64,000 nucleotides of DNA. Source: Cymbidium sinense. Lineage: Eukaryota; Streptophyta; Magnoliopsida; Asparagales; Orchidaceae. Under the pieces are notes generated by a model, which was not told the DNA's origin, did not search any database, and saw nothing but the letters and a program-made list of their open reading frames with translations. Shown here one piece after another: positions 34,075 to 45,009 of this stretch. The DNA is taken from contig CM038216.1 in the NCBI GenBank assembly GCA_021442155.1, forward strand, positions 84,912,945 to 84,976,944, in the 5' to 3' direction. The translations under genes were made by a program, and so were the position numbers. Numbering within the stretch: the first letter of the stretch is position 1; each line of letters starts with the position of its first letter.

Positions 34075-35953
34075 TTTTTTTTTTAAAATTAAGTAAAGTC
34101 ATAGTTTAGGTTTATTTAGTTTATTTTATTTTTTAATTTTATTAGGCTTATTTTTATTTTTATTTAGTTTACTTTATTTATTTTAGTATTATTTATTTTA
34201 GCTAATGTTTTTTATTTTAGTTTATTTTTTAGGTTTAGGTTTAGGTTTATTTTTTAGTTTTGTTTTATTTTTATATTTTTCTTTATGTTTAAGTTTTATT
34301 TTTAATTTTTAGGTTTTGGTTTATGTTTTTATTTATTTTTTTAGGTTTAGGTTTTAGGTTTTATTTTAGATTTATTTTTAGGTTTTATTTTTTAGTTTAG
34401 CCTCAGGTTTATTTTTAGTTTATTATATTTTATTTTGGGTTTAGTTTTAGGTTTAGGTTTAATTTATTTTATGTTTAGCTTTAGGTTTTATTTATTTTAG
34501 TTTAGTTTATTTTAGTTCTAGTTTACATTTTAGTTTATTTTATTTTTATTTTAGGTTTAGTTTTTTTTAGTTTAGGGTTTAAGTTTTATTTTTTATTTAT
34601 TTTTAGATTTTATTTTTAGGTTTATTTTTTAGGTTTAGGTTTTTATTTACTTATTATTTTATTTTATTTTAGGTTTATTTTATTTTTATTTTAGGTTTAG
34701 TTTATATTTTATTTCAATTTTTTAATCTTTTTTAGTTTTGTTTAGGTTTTTATTTATTTTATTTTAGTTTAGTTTTTATTTTTTTATTTTTTTTTAGGTT
34801 TAAGTTTAGGTTTAGGTTTAGGTTTAGGTTTTAGCTTAGGTTTTTATTTTATTTAGTTTTTTTATTTTATAATGGTTCTGGTTTATTTATTTATTTTATT
34901 TTTAGGTTTTCTTTAATTTAGTTTTAGGTTTTTAGCTTTTTAGGGTTTAGGGTTTAGGGTTTAGGGTTTAGGTTTAGTTAAGGGTTTAGGATTTAGGGTT
35001 TATGATTTGGGGTTTACAGTTTAGGGTTTAGGGTTTAGGGTTCAGGGTTTATGGTTTAGCTTTTAGGGTTTAGGGGTTAAGGTTTTTAAGGTTTAGGGTT
35101 TAGGTTTTAGGTCAATGGTTCAGGTTTTAGTTTAGGGTTTAGGATTTTTGGAATTTTTTTAATAAGAAAAATTTATATTCAACATTCTTCTTTTCAATTT
35201 CATCAACCAATAAACACACCAAGTTTTCTAAAACACAAGCGACGACCTTGATAAAAAATTAGTACACGCAGAGTAAATCAAAAAGATTAGATAGCTAGAA
35301 CCATCTCTACTGTAAAGACACAGTTTCATAAGTTATTGATTAGATCAGTTGTTCTTCAATTTCTCTAGTTCCCATCAAAACCACCCTAGCCTCTTGAGTA
35401 GCGGGATCCACCATCATATCCCTGATCTCTCCCTCCACCACCACCACAACTGTAACCTCCGTTTCTCCTCCCGCCTCCATAACCACCACCTCCAAATCCA
35501 CCAGCACATCCAGATCCCCCACCACCATTGTGATAACTGCTGCCTCCACCTTCACCTCCACCGCAAGATCTAAACTGAGCCTAGTTGATGGTGATGTTCC
35601 TGTCGTCAAAGTTCTACCCATTCTTAAGGTTTAGGTTTATTAAAATTTAGGGTTTAAGTTTATTTATTAATTTATTTAATTACTTTAGGTTTAGGTGGGT
35701 TTGGGGGTTAGGTTAGGTTTAGAGTTTGGTTTTAGGGTTTATGCTTTAGGGTTTAGGGGTTGGGTTTGTGGTTTTAGGATTTTGGGGTTTTGTGGGATTA
35801 AGGTTTGGGCCAGGGTTTAGGGTTTAGGGTTGTAGGCTTTGTGGTTTAGTTTTAGGGTTTAGGGTTAGTTTAGGGCATTTAGGGTTTAGGGTTTGAGGGT
35901 TTAGGGTTAGTTTAGGGTTTAAGATTTAGGGTTTAGGGTAGGGTTTAGTTTTG
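34075..35953 (+). repeat. Satellite unit with GRP fragment 6 (1.88 kb)
   Basis: J motif (T-run, AAAATTAAGTAAAGTCATAG) at 34075-34105, T-rich module to 34935, TTTAGGG block, GRP fragment 6 at 35153-35626, shared right flank (AATTTATTTAATTACTTTAG at about 35669-35688), then TTTAGGG/GGGG-rich block to 35953. Confidence 0.92.
35153..35626 (-). pseudogene. GRP fragment 6
   Basis: Same structure as fragment 5. From 35625 on the minus strand: NG-stop-NFDDRNITIN, then a Gly-rich tail with GGGGRDQGYDGG, ending FDGN-stop-RN and TGA at 35358-35356. The tryptophan codon of the NWRN end is TAG. Four or five stops occur, but the frame is kept through the tail. The 3'UTR and T-run at 35153-35160 are present. 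The truncated end reads CCCATTCTTAAGGTTTAGG on the top strand, that is, cDNA running straight into telomere-like repeat. Confidence 0.87.
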
Positions 35954-36907
35954 TTTTTTTTTTAAATTAAGTAAACCCAGAGGTTTAGGTTTATTTAGTT
36001 TATTTTTTATTTATTTTAGTTTATTTCATTTTTTTATTTAGGTTTATTTTTAATTTTTATTTAGTTTAGTTTATTTATTTTATGTTTATTTATTTTAAAT
36101 TTGGATTTTTATTTTAGTTTATTTTTTTAGGTTTAGGTTTATTCTATTTTTTTTAGTTTATTTTGTTTTATTTTATTTTTAAGGTTTAGGTTTATTTTTA
36201 TTTTATGTTTAGGTTTATGTTTATTATATTTTTTTCACTTTAGGTTTTATTTTAGGTTTATTTTTAGGTTTTATTATTTAGTTTAGCTTTAGTTTATTTT
36301 TAATTTATTTTATTTTATTTAGTTTAGGGTTTAGGTATAGTTTATTTTAGGTTTAAATTTTTGTTTTATATATTTTAGTTTAGGTTTAGGTTTATTTTAG
36401 TTTCTTTGTTTTAGGTCTACGCTTTTTTGAGTTTAGGTTTTAGACTTTATTTTTGATTGATTTTTTTATTTTATTTTTAGGTTTATTTTTTAGGTTTAGG
36501 TTTTTATTTAGTTTTTATTTTATTTTATTTTATGTTTATTTTATTTTGATGTTAAGTTTAGTTTTTATTTTATTTTATTTTTTCATTTTTATGTTTATTT
36601 TATTTTTTAGTTTAGTTTAGGTTTTTTTTTCATTTTAGGTATGGGTTTAGGTTTAGTTTTACGTTTAGGTTTTTATTTTATTTTATTATTTTATTTTATT
36701 TAGGTTTAGGTTTATTATTTTCTTTATTTTAGGTTTTATTTAGTTTAGGTTTAGTTTTTATGTTTTTTAGAGTTTAGGTTTTACGGTTGTGGTTTTTATG
36801 GTTTACAGTTTAGGGTTTTAGTGTTTAGGGTTTTGGGTTTAGGCTTTAGGGTTTAGGGTTTATGGTCTAGGCTTTTAATATTTAGTGTCTAGGGTTTAGG
36901 GTTAGGA
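35954..36907 (+). repeat. Satellite monomer without GRP (0.95 kb)
   Basis: J motif (T-run, AAATTAAGTAAACCCAGAGG) at 35954-35984, T-rich module to 36770, TTTAGGG block to 36907. Confidence 0.92.
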
Positions 36908-38637
36908 TTTTTTTTTAAAAAAAAACCAAGTAAAGTCATAGGTTTAGGTTTATTTTGTTTAATTTTTTTATTTATTTTAGTTTATTTTATTTTTTATTAT
37001 ATTTAGGCTTATTTTTATTTTATTTTAGGTTTATTTATTTTAGTTAATATTTTTTAGGGCTATGTTTAGGTCTATTTTTTAGTTTAGTTTTATCTTTATT
37101 TTATTTTTCATGTTTAGGTTTTATTTTTTATGTTTACTTTTAGGTTTAGGTTTTTATTTTTATTTTTTAGGTTTAGGGTTTAGGTTTTTATTATAGCTTT
37201 ATTCTAAGGTTTTATTTTTTAGTTTTGGGTTAAGTTTATTTTTAGTTTATTTAGGGTTTAGGTTTAGGTTTTATTTATTTTAGTTTAATTTATTTTAGCT
37301 TAAGCTTAAGTTTAGGATTATTTTATTTTTATTTTAGGTTTAGTTTTTTTTTTAAGTTTAGGGTTTAGGTTTTATTTTTTATTTATTTTTAGGATTTATT
37401 TTTAGCTTTAGGTTTTCATTTATTTTTTATTTTATTTTATTTCAGGATTATTTTATTTTTATTTTAGGTTTAGTTTCTATTTTATTTAGGTTTTTTTATT
37501 ATTTTTAGTTTAGTTTAAGTTTCTATTTATTTTATTTTAGTTTAGTTTTTATTTATTTATTTTCTTTTTAGTTTTATGCTTAGGTTTAGGTTTAGGTTTA
37601 AATTTTAGTCTAGGTTTTTATTATATTTTATTTTATTATTATTTTTTTGGTTTGGGTTTATTTATTTATTCTATTTTTAGGTTTTATTTAGTTTAGGTTT
37701 AGGTTTTTAGCCTTTTAGGGTTTAGGGTTTAGTTTTAGTTGAGGGTTTAGGGCTTAGGGTTTGAGTTTAGGGTTTAGGGTTTAGGGTTTAGGGTTTAGGG
37801 TTTATGGTTTAGGATTTTAGGGTTTAGGGTTTAGGGTTTAGGGTTTTTAGGGTTTTGGGTTTAAGTTTTATGTCTAGGGTTATGGTTTTAGTTTAGGGTT
37901 TAAGGTTTTTTTTTTTTTCTTAATAATGAACAAATTCAAATTCTGTATTTCTTCTTTTTGATTTCATCAACCAAGTAACACACCAAGTTTTCTAAGACAC
38001 AAGCGATGACATAAATAAAAAATGAGCACGCTTAGAGTAAAGCAAAAAGCCTAGATAACAAGAAATGTTGATACTTTAAAGTCACAGTTCCATAAGCAGC
38101 AGATCAGATTGGTCATTCTTCAGTTTCTCTAGTTCCAATCAGAACCACCATGGCAGCTTGAGTTACAGGATCCACCATCATATCCCCCATCTCTCCCCTC
38201 CGCCACCACCATGGTTGTAACCTCTATCATTCCTCTCGCCTCCATAACCACCACTGCTTTGACCACCACCTCCACATTCTACTACCACCACTGTGTTTTG
38301 GGTTTATGCTTTTAGGGTTTAGGATTAGGGTTTAGGGTTTAGGGTTTTAGGGTTTGTAGTTTTATGGTTTAGGGTTTAGGGTTTAGGGTTAGTTTAGGGT
38401 TTGGGGTTTAGGCCTTAGGGTTTAGGGTTTAGGGTTTAGGGTTTAAAGGTTTAGGGTTTAGGGTTTAGGGTTTAGGGTTTAGTTTAGGGTTTAGTGTTAT
38501 TAGGGTTTAGGTTGTTTATAGTTTTGGGTTGTTTAGTGTTAGTTTAGGTTTTAGGTTGGGCTTATAGTTAGGTTTTAGGGTTTAGGGTTTAGGGTTTAGG
38601 ATCTAGGGTTTATGGTTTAGGGTTTAGGGTTTATGGG
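36908..38637 (+). repeat. Satellite unit with GRP fragment 7 (1.73 kb)
   Basis: J motif (T/A-run, ACCAAGTAAAGTCATAGG) at 36908-36942, T-rich module to 37705, TTTAGGG block, GRP fragment 7 at 37906-38296, long TTTAGGG block to 38637 with near-perfect TTTAGGG runs at about 38420-38485. Confidence 0.92.
37906..38296 (-). pseudogene. GRP fragment 7, shorter copy
   Basis: The T-run at 37906-37919 is followed by the common 3'UTR. The stop codon TGA is at 38122-38120, preceded by DWN-stop-RN. About 55 codons of Gly-rich tail with one frameshift are kept. The copy ends at about 38296, roughly 100 bp before the truncation point shared by copies 4, 5, 6 and 8. It has therefore lost its RRM-proximal part by a later deletion; satellite follows directly. 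Confidence 0.85.
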
Positions 38638-39659
38638 TTTTTTCTAAAAGAAATTAAGTAAACCAGTAGATTTCTATTTATTTTGTTTATTTAGTTTACT
38701 TTTTAATTATTTTACCTTTTTTATTTTTATTATTTTTATTTAGGTTGACTTTTATTTTTGTTTAGTTTAATTTATTTATTTTAAGTTTATTTATCTTTGT
38801 TAAGTTTTTTATTTTAATTTATTTTTTAAGTTTGGGTTTAGGTTTATGTTGATATTTTAATTTAGTTTTATTTTTATTTTATTTTTTAGGTTTAGGTTTT
38901 ATTTTTTTAATTTTAGGTTTAAGTTTATGTTTTCATTTTATTTTTATTTTTGTTTAGGTTTTAGATTTTTACTTTAGGTTTATTTTTAGGTTTTGCTTTT
39001 TTACTTTAAGTTTAGTTTTATTTTTACTTTATTTTATTTTATTTAGTTTAGGGTTTAGGTTTAGTTTTTTTTAGGTTTAGGTTTAGATTTTTTTTATTTT
39101 AGTTTAGTTTATTTTCATTTAGGCTTAGGTTTATTTTATTTTATTTATTTTAGGTTTAGGTTATTTTTTTAATTTAGGGTTTAGGGTTTATTTTTTATTT
39201 ATTTTTATGTTTAGTTTTTAGGTTTAGGTTTTTATTTAGTTTTTATTTTATTTTATTTTAGGTTTATTTTATTTTTGTTTTACATTTAGTTTTTATTTTA
39301 TTTAGCTTTTTTATTTTTAGGTTTATTTTATTTTATTTAGTTTAGTTTGGGTTTTTATTTATGTTATTTTAGTTTAATTTTTATTTTTTATTTTATTTTA
39401 TTTTTACGTTTAGGTTTAGGTTCAGTTTAATCTTTATTTTATTTATTTTATTTTATTATTTAGGTTTATGTTTTCATTTTTTATTTATTTAGTTTAGGTT
39501 TAGGTTTTAGGTTTTAGAGTTTAGGTTTAGTTTGGGGTTTAGTTTTAGGTTAGGCAGAGGTTTAGGTTTTAGGTTTGGTTAGTTTGGGTTTTGGGTTTTA
39601 GGTTTAGGTTTTAGTTTTAGGATCGGTTTAGGGGTTTTAGTGGGTTTAAGGTATGTTTT
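38638..39659 (+). repeat. Satellite monomer without GRP (1.0 kb)
   Basis: J motif (T-run, AAATTAAGTAAACCAGTAGA) at 38638-38670, T-rich module to 39510 with TTTTACATTTAGTTTTTATT near 39278-39298, mixed TTTAGG block to 39659. Confidence 0.92.
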
Positions 39660-40729
39660 AAATTTTTTCTTTGATTTTCCTTCTTTCAATTAAAATAAGG
39701 TTTAGCTTTATTTTATTTATTTAATTTAATTTAATTTCTATTTAGGTTTATTTTTATTTTTATTTTTATTTAGTTTAGTTATTTATTTTAGGTTTGTTTA
39801 TTTTAATTTATGTTTTTTTTTTATTTTAGTTTTTTTTTAGGTTTAGGTTTAGGTTTATTCTTTAATTTAGTTTTTTTAAGGTTTAGGATTAGGTTTAGAT
39901 TTTTATTTTATTTTTTTAGGGTTAGGTTTTAGGTTTTATTTTATGTTAATTTTTAGGTTTTATTTTTTAGTTTAGGTTTAAGATTTTTTTTGTTTATTTT
40001 ATTTTATTTAGTTTAAGGTTTAGGTTTAGTTTATTTTAGGTTTAGGTTTAGATTTTATTTATTTTATTTTAGTTTATTTTAGTTTAGGATTAGGTTTAAT
40101 TTATTTTCCTTTTTTAGGTTTACATTTGTTTATTTTAGGATTTAAGTTTTATTTTTTTATCTATTTTTGGTTTAACTTTTTAGGTTTATTTTTTAGGTTT
40201 AGGAGTTTATTTTATTTTTATTTAATTTTATTTTAGGTTTATTTTATTTTTATTTTACGTTTAGTTTTTATTTATTTAGGTTTTATATTTTTAGGTTTTT
40301 TTTTAAATTTTTTAGTTTAGTTTAGGTTTTTATTTATTTTATTTTAGTTTAGTTTTTATTTTTTATTTTATTTTATTTTTACATTTTGGTTTGGGTTTAG
40401 GTTTTGGTTTAAGTATAGGTTTTAGTTTAGGTTTCTATTCTATTTTATTTTATTTATGTTTTGGATTTTTTATTTATTTAATTTTTAGGTTCTATTTAGT
40501 TTATGTTTAGGTTTTTTAGGGTTTATGGTTTAGGTTTTGGGGTTTAGGGTTTAGGGTTTAGGGTTGTAGGTTACAGGTTGAAGGTTTTATGGTTTAGGGT
40601 TTAGGGTTTATGATTGTAGGTGTAGGGTTCAGGGTTTAGGGTTTACGGTTAATTTTAGGTTCCTAAGTTGTCGAAGGTTTACGGATCAGGGTTTACGGTT
40701 TCGGGTTTAGGGATAAGTTTAATTTTTTG
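39660..40729 (+). repeat. Satellite monomer without GRP (1.07 kb), diverged J
   Basis: The J position is occupied by a diverged T/C-rich sequence ending AATTAAAATAAGGTTTAG (39660-39702). T-rich module to 40510 with TTTTACGTTTAGTTTTTATT near 40253-40273, then TTTAGGG block. Confidence 0.85.
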
Positions 40730-42352
40730 TTTTTTTTATTTAAGTGAAGTCGTAGGTTTATTTAGATTATTTTTTATATTTTTAATTTATTATTATTTTA
40801 TTTTATTTAGGTATATTTTTCTTTTTGTAGTTTAGTTTATTTAATTTAAGTTTATTTATTTTAATTTAGGCTTTTTATTTTTGTTTATTTTTTAGGTTTA
40901 GGTTCAGGTTTATTTTTTTAGTGTAGTTTTATTTTTATTTTATTTTTCATGTTTAGGTTTTATTTTTTATATTTAACTTTAAGTTTAAGTTTTTATTTTA
41001 TTTTTTTAGGTTTAGGTTTTAGATTTATTTTTAGGTTTTATTTTTTAGTTTATGTTCAGGACTATTTTTAATTTATTTTAGTTTATTTAGTGTTTAGGTT
41101 TATGTTTAGGTTTAGTTTATTTTAAGTTTAGGTTTAGGTTTTATTTATTTTAGTTTAGTTTATTTTAGTTTATTTTTGTGTTTATGTTTATTACATTTTT
41201 ATTTTATGTTTAGCTTTCCTTTTATTTTAGGGATTAGGGTTTATTTTTTATTTATTTTTAGGTTTATTTTTAGGTTTAGGTTTTTATTTAATTTAATTAA
41301 TTTTATTTTAGCTTTATTTGATTTATTTAGGTTTTGTTTTTATTTTATTTAGGTTTTTAATTTTTTAGTTTAGTTTAACTTTTTATTTATTTTATTTTAG
41401 TTTTGTTATTATTATTATTTTTATTTTCTTTTTATGTTTAGCTTTAGGTTTTAGATAAGGTTTTATTTTATTTTATGTTTTTATTTTATTTTAGGTTTTA
41501 TTTAGTTTATATTTAGGTTTTTCAATTTTTTTTGTTTTTGGTTTACTTTGAGGTTTTAAGGTTTAGGTTTAGGTTTGGGTTTAGGGTTTAGTTTTTAGGT
41601 TTAGTGTTTGTGTTTAGTGATTTAAGGTTTAGGGTTTTAGGGTTTAGGGTTTAGGTTTAGGTTTTAGATCTAGGGTTCAGGTTTTAGTTTGGGGTTTTGG
41701 ATTGTTTATTTTTTTAATAGAGAATAAATTCAGGTTCAGTATTTATTCTTCTCGATTTCATCAACCAAGTAGCACACCAAGTTTCTAAGACACAAGCGAG
41801 GCATAAATAAAAAATGAGCTCGCATAGGGCAAATCAAAAATCCTAGAAAACCAGAACTGTCTCTATTATAAAGACATAGTTCCATAATTAGTAGATTGGA
41901 TTAGTCATCCTTCAGTTTCTCTAGGTTCCATCAGAACCACCCCAGCCTCTTGAGCAATGGAATCCACCATCATATCCCCGATCTCTCCCTCTGCCACCGC
42001 CATGGCTATAACCTCCGTCGCTCCTCCAGCCTCCATAACCACCACTGCTCTGACCACCACCTCTATATCCACCAGCACATCCAGATCCCCCACCACCATT
42101 GTGATAAACGTCACCTCCACCTTCGCCTCCACCTCCAGATCTAGACTGACCTTGGTTGACGGTGCTATTCTTGTTGTCAAGGTTTTGCCCATTCTTAGGG
42201 TTTAAGTTTAGGTTTATTCTTAGGTTTATTTTTTTTAATTTATTTAGTTACTTTAAATTTAAGTTTAGGGTTTGGTGTTTATGGATTAGGGTTTAGGGTT
42301 TAGGGTTACAGTTTAAGATTTAGGGTTTAGGGTTTAGGATTTAGGGTTTAGG
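40730..42352 (+). repeat. Satellite unit with GRP fragment 8 (1.62 kb)
   Basis: J motif (TTTAAGTGAAGTCGTAGG) at 40730-40757, T-rich module to 41535, TTTAGGG block, GRP fragment 8 at 41708-42197, shared right flank (AATTTATTTAGTTACTTTAA at about 42237-42256), short TTTAGGG block. Confidence 0.92.
41708..42197 (-). pseudogene. GRP fragment 8, open over ~91 codons
   Basis: From 42196 on the minus strand the GRP frame is open for about 91 codons, without an ATG start: NGQNLDNKNSTVNQGQSRSG, then a Gly-rich tail with HNGGGGSGCAGGY and GRGRDRGYDGG words. It reaches SDGT and a TAG at 41923-41921, three codons before the family's normal TGA (41914-41912). RNP1 and RNP2 of the RRM are missing because the copy is 5'-truncated. 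The 3'UTR and T-run at 41709-41716 are kept. It is the least damaged copy. Antisense open frames on the top strand here are shadows of this Gly-rich tail. Confidence 0.87.
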
Positions 42353-44027
42353 ATTTTTTTTAAAAAACAAATTAAATAAACTGATAGGTTTAGGTTTATT
42401 TAGTTTATTTTTTATTTTTATTTATGTTTATTTTTTGTTTTAATTTAGTTTAGTTTTTATATTTTATGTTTATTTATTTATTTATTTTTTAGGTTTTGGT
42501 TAAGTTTAGGTCTATTTTTAGTTTATTTTTACTTTTGTTTTATTTTTTAGGTTTAGGTTTTATTTTATATTTTTAGGTTTATGTTTAGGTTTTTATTATT
42601 TTTTTAGGTTTAGTTTTTAGTTTTTTATTTTAGGTTTATTTTTAAATTTATTTTTTAGTTTAGGTTTAGGTTTATTTTTAGTTTATTTTATTTTGTTTTG
42701 TTTAGGGTTTAAGATTAGTTTATTTTAGGTTTAGGTTTAGGTTTTATTTATTTTAGTTTAGGTTTAGGTTATATTTATTTTAGTTTAGGTTTAGGTTTAT
42801 TTTATTTTCTTTTTTTTAGATTTAGTTTTTTTTTTAGTTTAGGGTTTTGTTTTATTTTTTATTTATTTTTAGGTTTATTTTTTAGGTTTAGGTTTTTATC
42901 TATTTTTTATTTTATTTTACTGTAGCTTTATTTTATTTTTAATATACGTTTAGTTTCTTTTTAGGTTTATTTTATTTTTTAGTTTAGTTTAGGTTTTTAT
43001 TTATTTTATTTTAGTTTAGTTTTTATTTTTTATTTTAATTTATTTTTAGGTTGAGGTTTATGTTTAGGTATTAGTTTATGTTTTTATTTTATTTTCTTTT
43101 ATTCATTTTATTTTAGTTTATTTTTTTTAATTATTTTATTTTTTAGTTTTTTTTTAAGTTTAGGATTAGGTTTCAGCTTTTAGGTTGCATGGTTTAGGCT
43201 TTAGGTTTTAGGTTTTTATTTTAGGTTAATTTTTAGGTATTATTTATTTTAGTTTAGATTACCTTAGTTTAGTTGTAGGTTTATTTTATTTTGTTTATTT
43301 TATTTTTAGTTTAGGGTCTGAGTTTTATTTTTTATTTATTTTTAGGTTTTATTATTAGGTTTATTTTTTAGGTTTAGGTTTTTATATTAGTTTTTATTTT
43401 ATTTATATTTTAGATTTATTTTATTTTTTTTTACATTTAGTTTTTATTTTATTTAGGTTTTTTATTCTTAGGTATACTTTATCTTTTTAGTGTAGTTCAC
43501 ATTTTCATTTATTTTATTTTAGTTTATTTTAATTTATTTTATTTTATTTTATTTCTAGGTTTAGGTTTAGGTTTTAGTTTAGGTTTTATTTTATTTCATT
43601 TTTTTATTTTACTTAGGTTTAGGTTTTTGTATTTATTTTATTTTTAGGTATAATTTACAGCTTAGGTTTTAGGGTTAGGATTTAGGATTTAGGTGGTTTA
43701 GGTTTAGGGTTTTAGGAGTTTAGGGTCAGGGTCAGGGTAGTTTAGTGTTTATGCTTTAGGGTGAGAGTTAGGATTAGGGTAGGGTTAGTGGTAGGTTTGG
43801 GGCTCAGGGTCTGGCCTGGGGAGTGTAGCACTGTTTAGGGTTTAGGTCAGTGGATGGTGTTTAGTTTAGGTTTTAGGTTTAGTAGGATTAGTTAGGGTTT
43901 AGGCATGGGTCAGTTTAGGGTTTAGAGTTTATATTTTGGGTTTAGGGTTTAGTGTTGTAGTCTGTAGTGGTTTAGGTTTTAGGGTTTAGGATGTAGGGCT
44001 TAAGGTTTAGGGCTTAAGATTTAGGGG
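42353..44027 (+). repeat. Satellite unit without GRP, double T-rich module (1.68 kb)
   Basis: J motif (T-run, CAAATTAAATAAACTGATAGG) at 42353-42388. The T-rich module to about 43180 has its landmark TATACGTTTAGTTTC near 42945. A second partial T-rich module at about 43200-43640 has TTTTACATTTAGTTTTTATT near 43430. A TTTAGGG/AGGGTCAGG-rich block runs to 44027. The second module replaces a GRP piece, and no J precedes it. Confidence 0.9.
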
Positions 44028-45009
44028 TTTTTTTTAATAGGTAAACCGATAGGTTTATTTATTTATTATTTATTTAGTTTATTTTTTTATTTATTTTAGT
44101 TTATTTTATTTTTAATTTTTACTTAATTTATTTTATTTATTTTAGGTTTAGGTTTAGATTTATGTTTATTTTTTTAGTTTAGTTTTATTTTTATTTTATT
44201 TTTTAGGTTCAGGTTTTATTTTTAATTTTTAAGTTTAGGTTTAGGTTTTTATTTTATTTTTTTAGGTTTAGGTTTTAGGTTTTTTTCTTTTGTTTATTTT
44301 TAGGTTTTAATTTTTAGTTTAGGTTTAGGTTTATTTTTAATTTATTTTATTTCATTTAGTTTAGGGTTTAGGTTTAAGTTTTTTTTTATTTTAGTGTGAT
44401 TTATTTTAGTTTAGGTTTAGGTTTCGTTTATTTTAGTTTAGGTTTAGGTTTCATTTTTTTTAGTTTAAGGATTTGGTTTTATTTTTTATTTATTTTTATG
44501 TTTTATTTTTATGTTTATTTTATAGGTTTAATTCTTTTTTTAGTTTTTATTTGATTTTATTTTAGTTTTATTTTAAGTTTATTTTATCTTTATTTTATGT
44601 TTAGTTTTTATTTTATTTTAGTTTTTTAGTCTTAGGTTTATTTTATTTTATTTACATTAAGTTTTTATTTATTTTATTTTAGTTTAGTTTTTTAATTTAT
44701 ATTTTATTTTATTTTAATTTTAGGTTTATGTTTAGGTTTAGGTTTAGATTTTAGTTTAGGTTTTTATTTTATTTTATTTTGTTTATTTTATATAGGTTTA
44801 TGTTTTTTTATTTATTTTATTTTTAGGTTTTATTTAATTTAGGTTTAAGTTTTTGAGGTTTAGTGTTGTAGATTTTAGGGATTAGGGTTAAGGGTTTAGG
44901 GTATAGGGTTTTATGGTTTAAGGTTTAGGGTTTATGGTTTAGGGTTTAGGGTTGAGGGTTTAGGGTATAGGGTATAGGGTTTTAGGGTTTTAGGGTTTTA
45001 GGGTTTAGG
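44028..45009 (+). repeat. Last satellite monomer before the right-hand retrotransposon block
   Basis: J motif (T-run, AATAGGTAAACCGATAGG) at 44028-44062, T-rich module to about 44850 with TTTTATGTTTAGTTTTTATT near 44592-44612, TTTAGGG block ending at the T-run of the next insert. Confidence 0.92.

Noticed and set aside
41905..42205. Overlapping 64-95-codon frames on both strands at the GRP fragments (also at 30019, 32482, 32621, 35340, 35349)
   Set aside because: They are antisense or +1 shadows of the Gly-rich tail. His/Ser/Thr-rich and Glu/Val-rich translations are what GGN-rich DNA gives in other frames; the true minus-strand GRP frame ends in N-W-R-N.
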